From contig NZ_CP011339.1 in the NCBI RefSeq assembly GCF_001264245.1, forward strand, positions 682,001 to 746,000: DNA of 64,000 bases. The letters run 5' to 3'. Position numbers and translations under genes: made by a program. The notes under the pieces are model-generated. The model was not told the DNA's origin, did no database searches, and saw only the letters and a program-made list of their open reading frames with translations. This DNA comes from Microcystis panniformis FACHB-1757 (GTDB taxonomy: Bacteria; Cyanobacteriota; Cyanobacteriia; Cyanobacteriales; Microcystaceae). Of the stretch, positions 34,698 through 42,849 are shown piece by piece. The stretch's first letter is position 1, and each line of letters opens with the position of its first letter.

Positions 34698-35417
34698 TTA
34701 CCAAGTGTTCGGTTGAAAGTCAGCATCATTAATAATTGCCACCGTATCCCCAGATGGTTTAATCACAAATAAGCCTTTTTTATAAGCATAGCGATCTACA
34801 CCTTTGTTAATTTCAATACCAGCGACTGCACCGTAAGCTCGATAGTTTTTGTAATGGGGAAAAGCGATTTTAAAACGAGTCAATTTTTCGATAAATTCAT
34901 CTACATCATCTTGAGATAATCGAGATTTACATTCCACCACCACAAGATCGGTATCATCCACCCCTAGGATATCAATTTCCATGGCGATACCTTGACGCTT
35001 GACTCTAGCGCGGGGATAAACTTCCTTAATATCAATGCCTTTTTCCTGAAAAAGCCGTAAAACCGCCGGTTCTACCAATTCCTCCACAAATCGACCCCAG
35101 CGAGTGGTCAAACTATCTACCGCTTTGCTGGTTCGTTCTACGGTGCGTTTCAGTTCTGCCATCGAGCGCTCGGCTTCGGCGGCCCGGCGATCGCTTTCTA
35201 ATTTCGCTTCGGCAGCTTGGCGCTCAAGTTCGGCAGCCCGGCGATCGCTTTCTAATTTCGCTTCGGCGGCACGGCGCTCGTTTTCTAATTTCGCTTCGGC
35301 AAAGATACGTTCCATTTCGGCCCGACGAAGATCGCTTTCCCTTAAACGGCGATCAAACTCCTCGGCCGAAGCGCGGAATAGCTGGTAAATATCCTCAAGG
35401 GTTACAGGTTCACTCAT
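34698..35417 (-). CDS. DUF3782-like PD-(D/E)XK nuclease-fold protein with N-terminal coiled coil
   Basis: 239 residues from ATG 35417 (MSEPVTLEDIYQLFRASAEE); an upstream ATG at 35441 would add eight. Residues about 25-95 are a charged coiled coil made of near-repeats (AEAKLESDRRAA), encoded by repeated DNA containing HIP1 octamers. The C-terminal half is nuclease-like: EIDILGVDDTDLVVVECKS gives the D..ExK pattern (Asp about 146, ECK about 158-160). Many cyanobacteria have multiple such proteins. They are thought to be DNA-associated but have no assigned role. It stands alone, flanked by spacers. Confidence 0.75.
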   Translation of the reverse strand: MSEPVTLEDIYQLFRASAEEFDRRLRESDLRRAEMERIFAEAKLENERRAAEAKLESDRRAAELERQAAEAKLESDRRAAEAERSMAELKRTVERTSKAVDSLTTRWGRFVEELVEPAVLRLFQEKGIDIKEVYPRARVKRQGIAMEIDILGVDDTDLVVVECKSRLSQDDVDEFIEKLTRFKIAFPHYKNYRAYGAVAGIEINKGVDRYAYKKGLFVIKPSGDTVAIINDADFQPNTW

Positions 35418-35441
35418 GGACTGACATCGAAAATAAAACAC

Positions 35442-36062
35442 CCCTAATTATTTTAGCGATTCGGTCGAGAAAACCGAGGAGAGCGAGAGAGCAAAAACGA
35501 GATAAATATTAAGAATTATGTAGAAAACTTGACACAAGTATCGTGCTGTGTTATTGTTCCTTGTCTTGAATGTCAGGTGAAGAGCCTCGGTTTTACCGCA
35601 GTTAGAGCTTTCTAAACATTTTAAACCTTTGCTTTCAAGACTCGGTTAACAATTTGTAATATTCCTTACTAATTATTTATTCCTCCTTTTGCATGAGTGC
35701 CTGTTGCCTGTTGCCTGTCCTGATAGCGGATTTAGTAAGTACCTAAGCAAAATTAATTACACATTTCGATAAAGCTTTTGCCTCTTGCCTTATTGCCTCT
35801 TGCCTGTCTTCACTAGGAAATTTATTTTGCATGACTACTTATTAGTGTTCCTCTAGTATGTCACGGTCAAGTCTGTATTAAGGGAACTCGCATTATTTTC
35901 TCTACTGGAATGGAAATGCGAAACCTTTGCATCAGCGTACATCTGCCTTTTTCCGGATACAGGCAAAGCTCTCGATGCAACGCAAACCTGTTATAATCAC
36001 CAACTAGATGGAATCCGTGACCGCCTGCAAATGTATCCAGGCTTTGGGGTGGGAAAGCTGCA
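35442..36062. other. Spacer of 620 bp holding a MITE and no recognised gene
   Basis: The left part (35442-35737) is AT-rich with degenerate TGTTGCC repeats near 35700. The MITE at 35738-35839 follows. From about 35850 the composition becomes more GC-balanced, and this continues into the oxygenase gene, so an imported segment may begin here. Confidence 0.5.
35738..35839. mobile_element. 102-bp TA-flanked MITE
   Basis: AGTACCTAAGCAAAAT at the left, ..GCATGACTACT at the right, TA at both sides. The centre holds TTGCCTCTTGCC-type repeats and matches the copy at 53562-53662; the two other copies (1353, 58467) have a different centre. Confidence 0.9.
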
Positions 36063-36776
36063 ATGACAACTGACTTTATCGAGATCTACGAACACGCTTT
36101 ACGCCCAGAATTGTGCGAAGAGATCAGGCATCGTTTCGAAGCCAGCCACCGCAAGTCGGATGGACGGATCGGTCATGGAGTCGACAAATCCAAGAAGAAC
36201 AGCACCGACATCACCATCACAGGCCTCTCCGAGTGGAGCGATTTGCACAGTCAGATACTCGACAGCACACTGCGTCACCTGATGTTGTACATTCGCAAGT
36301 ATCCATACCTGGTCACGAGTGCGTTCGCATTAAGCTGGCAAGAGCCGGCTACCGGACTGGTCAGGCCGTTAACAACTTCGGATGTTGGAGCGGCATCGGA
36401 CCTGGAACTCGCCGAGTATTTGTTCAGAGTATTTCGACCCGGAGCGATCAACGTTCAGAAATACTCGAAGAGTGTCGGTGGTTACTACTACTGGCATTCG
36501 GAAATCTATCCTCGCGACCCAGCTGCCGAGACGCTCCATCGCGTCCTTTTGTTTATGTTCTATCTGAACGATGTAGAGCGCGGTGGTGAGACGGAGTTCT
36601 TGTACCAAGAACGGAAGCTCAAGCCGACCTCTGGGACGATGGTGATCGCTCCCGCCGGTTTTACCCATACCCATCGCGGCAATGTGCCCGAGTCGCACGA
36701 CAAATACATTCTGAGCAGCTGGATCTTGTTCAACCGCGCCGAGCAGCTCTATGCGCGCAAACCCAATCCGGCGTGA
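36063..36776 (+). CDS. 2OG-Fe(II) oxygenase (prolyl-4-hydroxylase-like)
   Basis: A 237-residue soluble dioxygenase. The iron triad can be placed: H and E in YYYWHSEIYP (about residues 144-146) and the distal His in AGFTHTHRGNVP (about 202-204). A downstream basic residue for 2-oxoglutarate is in the same stretch. The core FMFYLNDVERGGETEFLYQ is typical of the P4Hc family. Such enzymes hydroxylate proteins or small molecules. The gene is far richer in G+C than its surroundings, with a codon bias towards C/G-ending codons. The GC-rich DNA extends about 130 bp either side, so it is probably acquired from another lineage. No pathway partner is adjacent. Confidence 0.85.
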   Translation: MTTDFIEIYEHALRPELCEEIRHRFEASHRKSDGRIGHGVDKSKKNSTDITITGLSEWSDLHSQILDSTLRHLMLYIRKYPYLVTSAFALSWQEPATGLVRPLTTSDVGAASDLELAEYLFRVFRPGAINVQKYSKSVGGYYYWHSEIYPRDPAAETLHRVLLFMFYLNDVERGGETEFLYQERKLKPTSGTMVIAPAGFTHTHRGNVPESHDKYILSSWILFNRAEQLYARKPNPA

Positions 36777-36972
36777 GACGACACCAGCGACACAAAGACA
36801 GGCATTGCCAACCTCGCCATTTTACTGGCAACCCGAACGTTGCCTGGCTCACGATAGACGGAGTCAACGGGCCACCGTCTGGTGATGGTAGCTCTCTACT
36901 CGCGCTTAGAAATTAATTGAATGGAAACTATCAGTAATCAGTGATCAATTAACCTTTAATCATGAGTCAGTT

Positions 36973-37671
36973 ATGATGATGAAATTATTAAGCTCTGTAG
37001 TCATTTTGGCAAGTTTACTGAATGTTACACCTAGGATGGTAAATCATCCACCCCGACAAGTTGCTCAAGCGTCTAGCGTTTCTTCGATTCAAGGTTATTG
37101 TTTTTCAGTCGCTAATGATGATCTAGATTCTACGGCGAGGATTTATATTCAGGGAAATCAAGTCACGGGTCGGGTAGAAGCTACGATTCATAATGAACAA
37201 GAATCTTATTATAGTTCCTATACTCAAACCTTACAAGGAAGGAAAAATGGGAATCAGTTAAACTTAAATATCAAGACAAAAATTGAGTTAGATACTCAAA
37301 CAACTCAAGAAAAATGGACGTTAACTTCAGATTCTTTGAATACGGGACGAGTCGTTTATCAAAAACAACCTTGTTTAGTATCTCAAATTCGGTTGGCACC
37401 AGGAACTAATACCACTGCAGTTAATCAATCGGTTGTTCGAGGTAGTCGAAATATTTATTTATTAAGAGCGAATCAAGGACAGAGAATGGATCTGAAAATT
37501 ACAGCATTAGAAAATAATGCCGTATTCGATGTGATTGCACCGAATGGGCAAACTTTGAAAACAGAAGCTACCCAATCTAGTTTAAAATTACCGGCTACTG
37601 GAAATTATGAAATAATTGTAGGGGGAACTCGTGGCAATGCCACCTATAAATTAAATGTTAAAATTCAATAA
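36973..37671 (+). CDS. Secreted protein with PPC-like C-terminal domain
   Basis: A 232-residue exported protein. The N-terminus is a signal peptide (MMMKLLSSVVILASLLNVTP), with cleavage probably before residue 30 (VAQASS). Residues about 40-135 form a beta-domain of unknown type (IQGYCFSVANDDLDSTARIY). Residues 140-232 (NQSVVRGSRNIYLLRANQGQ, LENNAVFDVIAPNGQTL, LPATGNYEIIVGG) resemble bacterial pre-peptidase C-terminal (PPC) beta-sandwich domains, which occur on secreted proteins. ATG codons at 36973, 36976 and 36979 are all possible starts. No operon partner. Confidence 0.75.
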   Translation: MMMKLLSSVVILASLLNVTPRMVNHPPRQVAQASSVSSIQGYCFSVANDDLDSTARIYIQGNQVTGRVEATIHNEQESYYSSYTQTLQGRKNGNQLNLNIKTKIELDTQTTQEKWTLTSDSLNTGRVVYQKQPCLVSQIRLAPGTNTTAVNQSVVRGSRNIYLLRANQGQRMDLKITALENNAVFDVIAPNGQTLKTEATQSSLKLPATGNYEIIVGGTRGNATYKLNVKIQ

Positions 37672-37803
37672 ATAGAAGGAAACATGGAACAGCCTTGAGG
37701 TTGGGGGAGTCTTGACTCTTGCCTCATCTCAACCAGCAATTTAAATGCGCGGGCAGCTTATCCTATATGGTACTGTTTAATTTTATTCCCACAAAAGTTG
37801 ATT

Positions 37804-37893
37804 ATGTCCTTACCTGAACTCCCTCTTCATCTTCAATTAACCCAAATGATTTCGGGTTACTGGCTATCTCAAGCTAAGCTAAAACGCACTTAA
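37804..37893 (+). pseudogene. N-terminal fragment of an O-methyltransferase-like gene
   Basis: ATG then 29 codons reading SLPELPLHLQLTQMISGYWL and SQAKLKRT, then stop. The LQLTQMISGYWLSQA pattern is the start of the dimerisation domain of plant-type O-methyltransferases, but nothing of the rest is present. A MITE of the 8-bp-TSD family begins 18 bp after the stop. Judged by eye only. Confidence 0.5.
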
Positions 37894-37911
37894 ACCACCT
37901 AAAATAAAAAT

Positions 37912-38099
37912 GGCTCTTCGGTTTGTGTTATGCAATGGACGGGGTTTATAAGGGATGTCACCCTTATGTATAAAGACATTTGGCGATTTTTGTTAATTGT
38001 TTTCGATCTAGAACTAACTAATCAATTAAGTCTCTTGCCAGATAAGGATTTAGTCGATTTATGCCCCCCCTATCGAACCATACCAAGTAACGAAGAACC
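37912..38099. mobile_element. 188-bp MITE (GGCTCTTCG family), no clear TSD
   Basis: Full-length copy of the family at 32293/32965/33341/38929, but flanked by AAATAAAAAT and CATTTCTTAA without an evident 8-bp duplication. A deletion on one side after insertion is likely. It lies next to the methyltransferase-like fragment and the 44-bp repeat at 38100. Confidence 0.85.
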
Positions 38100-38143
38100 C
38101 ATTTCTTAAGATAGACAACAGAATTTATCTCCGACTACTTAAC
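38100..38143. repeat. 44-bp dispersed repeat (second copy of 20650)
   Basis: Same block as at 20650-20693, here directly abutting the MITE end, which may explain the missing target duplication of that MITE. Confidence 0.7.
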
Positions 38144-38182
38144 GGCATTATTCAGGGGGGATATTCATACAATACTGAAAAA

Positions 38183-39386
38183 CAATCGAACGTTGCTTTT
38201 TTTCCTCTCTATCCTATTTTATTCAAATAGATTGCATCTTTAACTTCTTTAATTTTGCCTATTTATGGTCTTATTTTTTCTAATTTATGTCTAATATTTG
38301 CCTTAATTTTTGTTTATAAAAATAGCAACATTTATCTGAATAAGAGAGGCTGTAAAAAGGTTTTAATTCTTATGTTAATTTTTCCTAACTCCTTTTTTTA
38401 TAGCTGTTTTTATAGAGAAAGTTTATATTTGCTAACCACCTCTGCTTGTTTTTATTTCTTTCTGAATAAGAAATACTTTTGGTCTGGATTTTTGGGATTT
38501 TTTGCCAGTTTAACTAGAGTCACAGGAGTAATAATTTTTCTGGCTTTTGCTATCGAATTACTCTGGAAATATTTAAAGAAAAAAGAACTGCCCAAGAGAG
38601 AAAGTCTTTTCCTATTATTAATACCCTGTGGGTTAATTGCTTATATGGTATTTTTAGCGTGGAAATTCAACGAACCTTTGGCATTTGTTAAAATTCAGGA
38701 TATGTGAGGTAGAAATGAGAGAGTATTTTCTTTAATTACTCTAATAAACTACTGGAAGAATATCAATTGTATGTTTCCCAAAGATGCCAATAATGCAGTT
38801 AGATTATTATAGCGGTTCTCACACCTGTGTGGCACACTTAAACCTTTGCTAATTAAGCTTTTCAACATCGATAATGTACCTCTTGCGAACAGGAAACGCT
38901 ATAAATACTTTTTTTAGCTTCTCTTTTTGGCTCTTCGGTTTGTGTTATGCAATGGACGGGGGTTATAAGGGATGGAACCCTTATATAGAAAGAGATTTAG
39001 CGATTTTTGTCAATTGTTTTTTATCTAGAGCGAACTAATCAATTAAGTCTCTTGCCAGATAAGGATTTAGTCGATTTATGCCCCCCTATCGAACCATAAC
39101 AAGTAACGAAGAGCCCTCTTTTTTAGGTATTTTGCTATTCTCTATCGTTAAAAAGCCTCTCAATATTTCCCTGTTAATTTTTGCCTTCCTGAGCATTTTT
39201 TTACCTTTAAGTACAGGAACAACACAATCAATGATGAGGTATATGATGACAATATTTCCAATATTTATTATTCTTGGATATTGGAGCCGAAAAAATTGTT
39301 ATTTTTATGGATTTCTGTTATTCTTGTTTACCTATTTTTTATCCATTCTATTTCTTTGGTATGGTAATTGGGGCTGGATAGCTTAG
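38183..39386 (+). pseudogene. PIG-V-like membrane glycosyltransferase, decayed
   Basis: The reconstructed product starts in NVAFFPLYPILF, a hallmark of PIG-V-type mannosyltransferases, then meets TAG at 38229. It continues through several membrane helices (LIFSNLCLIFALIFVY, FPNSFFYSCFYRESLYLLTT, FASLTRVTGVIIFLAFA) to a stop at 38707. After 220 bp of decayed DNA and a MITE (38929-39115), a C-terminal piece remains: PLSTGTTQSMMRYMMTIFPI and FLLFLFTYFLSILFLW, to 39386. These enzymes transfer sugars from lipid-linked donors in membranes. The gene is clearly dead. The apparent start at 39078 lies inside the MITE and is not genuine. Confidence 0.8.
38929..39115. mobile_element. 187-bp MITE (8-bp TSD CTCTTTTT)
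   Basis: CTCTTTTT at 38921-38928 and 39116-39123. Ends GGCTCTTCGGTTTG and ..ACGAAGAGCC. Inserted in the PIG-V-like pseudogene. Confidence 0.93.
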
Positions 39387-39513
39387 TTGATCGTGCAGTT
39401 GAGTCAAATTACCCTAACTAATAATGCTAACATAGCTCTTTGCTCAGAGAGAGTCGATTGATTTGTTCAAAAATATCAACTAGATAGGGAATTATTGTAA
39501 TCATAAATTAGAG

Positions 39514-39646
39514 GGCTCTTCTGGTTTCTGTGTGTAAACGAGGTCTATACTGATAGTTTCTTCTTTCAAAATAGTCCTAAAAGTCTTGCCCAGTAAGCAT
39601 TTAACCTTACATAAGCAAAAATTATCACACAAAGTCGAGAAGAGCC
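39514..39646. mobile_element. 133-bp MITE (7-bp TSD ATTAGAG)
   Basis: ATTAGAG at 39507-39513 and 39647-39653. Ends GGCTCTTCTGG and ..GAGAAGAGCC. Between the PIG-V remnant and hom; the rest of the 39387-39910 spacer is AT-rich with no gene seen. Confidence 0.93.
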
Positions 39647-39910
39647 ATTAGAGTTATGAGCAAAAATGTTACTGACATTGCCGAATATCTATATCGGTCA
39701 ATAAAATCAATAACAATTATAGGATAAGCGTTTAAACTTGATCGAGATTTCCTTGATTTAAATACAAAAATACTGAATATTTATCATCATCAGGCCCTGA
39801 ACGCCAGCAAAAGAAAACCCCACAGACAAAGACCCTGTAATGATAAAATCGACAATGGCGACGGCTTGGCCATTAGTATTTTTTGCGTCGGACTAGCAGG
39901 AGATAAAAGC

Positions 39911-41209
39911 GTGACCTTTAAGATTGGTTTACTCGGTTTCGGGGTTGTGGGGACGGGAACAGCGAAAATCCTCCTCGATCCTTTTGGTCGTCATCCCGTA
40001 CTCAAAGAGATTACCATTGGACGAGTGGGAGTTAGATCCCTAGATAAACCGAGAGAAATTGAGCTTTCTCCCCAGCTGTTGACCACTGACCTAGAATCGA
40101 TCGTTACTGACCCCGAAATTGATATTATTGTCGAATTATTGGGGGGTTTGGAACCGGCACGCTCTTTAATTCTCCAAGCAATCGCATCGGGGAAGCACGT
40201 TGTTACGGCAAATAAGGCGGTTATTGCCCGTTTTGGCGATGAAATCTACGCCAAGGCCAGTGAAAAAGGGGTTTATGTCCTCCTAGAAGCGGCCGTGGGT
40301 GGTGGCATTCCCGTCATTAAACCCTTAAAACAATCCCTCGGCGCTAATCGCATCAGCAGCATCATGGGAATTGTCAACGGCACAACTAACTATATTCTCA
40401 CGGAAATGAGCCAAAAAGGGGCAGATTTTAGCGAAGTGCTGGCCAAAGCTCAGGAATTAGGCTATGCAGAAGCGGATCCGACTGCGGACGTGGATGGATT
40501 CGACGCGGCCGATAAAATTGCCATTTTAGCTTCTTTGGGTTTTGGAGGTCGGGTAAAACGGGAAGATGTTTACTGTGAAGGTATCCGGCAAGTTAGCGCC
40601 GTCGATATCGCCTACGCTGATAGACTGGGATTTGTGATTAAATTATTAGCGATCGCGAAAGATACGGTTAAGGAAGATTCCGATACCCTAGAGTTGCGGG
40701 TTCATCCGACCCTAGTACCGAAAACCCATCCCCTCGCTAATGCTAACGGAGTCTATAACGCTATTCTGGTCGAGGGGGAACCCTTGGGACAAGTGATGTT
40801 TTACGGACCGGGTGCCGGTAGCGGACCGACGGCCAGCGCGGTAGTATCGGATGTGATGAATATCGTCGGAATTTTAAAAAGTAGTGGCAAAACCAAGGAA
40901 CTTGACCCGCTTTTAAGCTGTATTCACCAGCATTATTGTCAAATCGCGCCGATGGAGTCGTTATCGACCCGTTTTTATGCTCGTTTTCTCTGTCGCGATG
41001 TGCCGGGGGTAATCGGTCATTTAGGTATGGCTTTCGGCGACCATGGGGTTAGTCTAGAATCCGTGGTACAAATTGGTATTAGGGGTGATTTAGCCGAAAT
41101 TGTCGTTGTCACCCACGATGTACGCGAGGGCAATTTCCGCAACGCTTTAGCAGCCATAGAGTCTTTAGAAGCTATTGACAGCATTCCTAGTATTCTCCGG
41201 GTTTTGTAA
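39911..41209 (+). CDS. hom: Homoserine dehydrogenase
   Basis: 432 residues from GTG 39911, chosen because AGGAGA (39898-39903) lies 7 bp upstream; a TTG at 39866 is possible but has no such site. The enzyme reduces aspartate semialdehyde to homoserine with NAD(P)H, on the path to threonine and methionine. Visible are the Rossmann motif GLLGFGVVGTGTA (residues 6-18), NKAV (about 100), the catalytic-domain signature VNGTTNYILTEM and YAEADPTADVDGFDAADKIA (about 155-200), and a C-terminal ACT domain (RFLCRDVPGVIGHLGMAF, about 355 on) for feedback control. It looks intact. Confidence 0.97.
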   Translation: MTFKIGLLGFGVVGTGTAKILLDPFGRHPVLKEITIGRVGVRSLDKPREIELSPQLLTTDLESIVTDPEIDIIVELLGGLEPARSLILQAIASGKHVVTANKAVIARFGDEIYAKASEKGVYVLLEAAVGGGIPVIKPLKQSLGANRISSIMGIVNGTTNYILTEMSQKGADFSEVLAKAQELGYAEADPTADVDGFDAADKIAILASLGFGGRVKREDVYCEGIRQVSAVDIAYADRLGFVIKLLAIAKDTVKEDSDTLELRVHPTLVPKTHPLANANGVYNAILVEGEPLGQVMFYGPGAGSGPTASAVVSDVMNIVGILKSSGKTKELDPLLSCIHQHYCQIAPMESLSTRFYARFLCRDVPGVIGHLGMAFGDHGVSLESVVQIGIRGDLAEIVVVTHDVREGNFRNALAAIESLEAIDSIPSILRVL

Positions 41210-41228
41210 TTATAGAGATCGCTTTTTT

Positions 41229-42136
41229 ATGGTCATGGGTCGGAGAATCAGAAGTGAGAAAAGTTGGCTAAGTTTAACTAGCACAATTTTGTTATTTTGT
41301 CTAGGTTTTTTGGGCTTAAATCAAAAATTAATTTTTGCCCAAGGGTCTGATAATGTTTGTCCCCTACCGATTTTATCAAGGTTACAACGCCATAAAATCC
41401 AAGCGGGAGAAACGATCGCCTCCATCGCCGAAAAATACGCTCTTATCCCGGCAACGATAATTAAACTCAATCCGACTATTCTCAAAAATGGTTCGGCCCC
41501 GTGGGGAAAGAAATCTTTATTCCCCCGATGAACGGCATTCGCATCGAAGCGCCCAAGGGTTCCACTTGGCGCGATTTAGAAGCGGCCTATGGTATTCGTG
41601 CTGATATACTCTTTGAGCTTAACGGTTGTGGTCGCCGGCCGACAATAGTTTTTATCCCCGGCACCAATTGGTCCGCCACGGGCAAGCGCTCGGATTATAC
41701 TGGATTAAGTTCTTATCCCTTACCCTTAGCCAGCACTGTCGGATTAGCCTACGGTTGGCAAAAAAGCCCCACGGAACAGAAAAATCTCTTTCATAGTGGT
41801 ATTGATCTTCTCGCAAATGTTGGTACAAATGTTTTAGCTGCCGAGGATGGTCTAGTGATTTATGTGGGTCAGGAGGGAGCTTATGGTAATTTGGTAGTAA
41901 TTAATCATTTAGGTCGCCGGCAGACCCGTTATGCCCATTTAAGCAGGGTAACAGTGAGAATTGACCAACGGGTACGAGCAGGAGACGTTATCGGTGCGGT
42001 TGGCACCACGGGACAACCGGATATTATTCCCCCCCATCTTCATTTTGAGGTGCGCTTAGATACTCCCGTCGGTTGGACAGCGCAGGATCCCGCTTTGCAT
42101 TTGCCCCAAATCGGCCCGCAATCAAGTCAAAAGTAA
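41229..42136 (+). pseudogene. LysM + M23 peptidoglycan endopeptidase, split by a 1-nt frameshift
   Basis: The first part (from ATG 41229) has a signal peptide (ILLFCLGFLGLNQKLIFAQ) and a LysM motif (HKIQAGETIASIAEKYALIP) and ends at 41531. Its frame is continued one base out by a 211-codon stretch with the M23 (LytM) domain: HSGIDLLA (zinc His and Asp), HLSR and the HLHFEV zinc motif. Reading across GCCCCGTGGGG (41496-41506) with one extra base restores ..NGSAPVGKEIFIPPMNG. The break therefore lies in a short C/G run, and either slippage, inactivation or a sequencing error is possible. The family hydrolyses peptidoglycan cross-bridges in the periplasm. It starts 19 bp after hom. Confidence 0.85.
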
Positions 42137-42165
42137 ACGGTTAAGTGGGATTATTGATTTATTTA

Positions 42166-42391
42166 GGGCTTGCTGAATAATGGTAAAACCCTTTTAAAAT
42201 AAGGCTTTTGACCTGTTAAAGTCCGATGTTCATGCTGCGAAAATAGGATTGGGACTTTCAAAAACCTTGCATTATCCTTCTTGTAGTACATAGCTTGGTA
42301 CAAAAAACAAGGGCAACAAAGCCTGAAACGACCGGCTACTGACGACCGGCTCCTGACTCCTACCCCCAGGAAAAACTTTTTCAGCAGACCC
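42166..42391. mobile_element. 226-bp MITE with IS-like ends, 6-bp TSD TATTTA
   Basis: The ends GGGCTTGCTGAATAATGG and ..TTTTTCAGCAGACCC match those of the IS at 1217 and 61929. TATTTA flanks it (42160-42165 and 42392-42397). No coding capacity, so a non-autonomous derivative. Confidence 0.9.
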
Positions 42392-42449
42392 TATTTAACT
42401 TTGACAAAGGGAAACTTATTTTGTCACCCCTGGAAGTCAATCCATCTGG

Positions 42450-42692
42450 TCAAGATAAGAGATAATATTCCTGGCAAGGTTTGGGAAAAAATCTCAAAAT
42501 GTTGCGCCTCTCATCCGTTAAGTTGCTAATCTTTTGATTGTCTTGAATAGGTCGGAGATGAATCCCTTGAAAGTTCTGAAATATCCAGCGTAATGTTGGT
42601 CGGTCAGTTAACTTACCCAACTGATTTTTCCGTCCCGTCTCCTGCTGGGTAATGATTCGGTAGTAGTGGCGTAGCCCTCTTGCTTACCTGGT
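42450..42692 (-). pseudogene. C-terminal fragment of an IS1634/IS4-type transposase
   Basis: The minus strand reads LRHYYRIITQQETGRKNQLG, then LRWIFQNFQGIHL, ISNLTDERRNILRFF and a TGA stop at 42450-42452. This resembles the C-terminal end of DUF4277/IS1634-group transposases. Nothing of the catalytic part is present. Identification is by eye. Confidence 0.5.
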
Positions 42693-42849
42693 ATGAATTG
42701 TGTAAAATATTTATTAATAAAAATAATTGGAACCCAATCAGTCTTTAAACCTCTAGCTTGCTCATGACTTTTCTGATAAATATCTTTTTCTGGCTCCTGT
42801 CTGGCTTACTCAAATATCAGTCTAGCACCGAACAAAGTACCCCCTTCAC

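Noticed and set aside
39078..39386. 102-codon gene starting MPPYRTITSNEE
   Set aside because: The first codons belong to a MITE; only the later part is the C-terminus of the PIG-V-like pseudogene.
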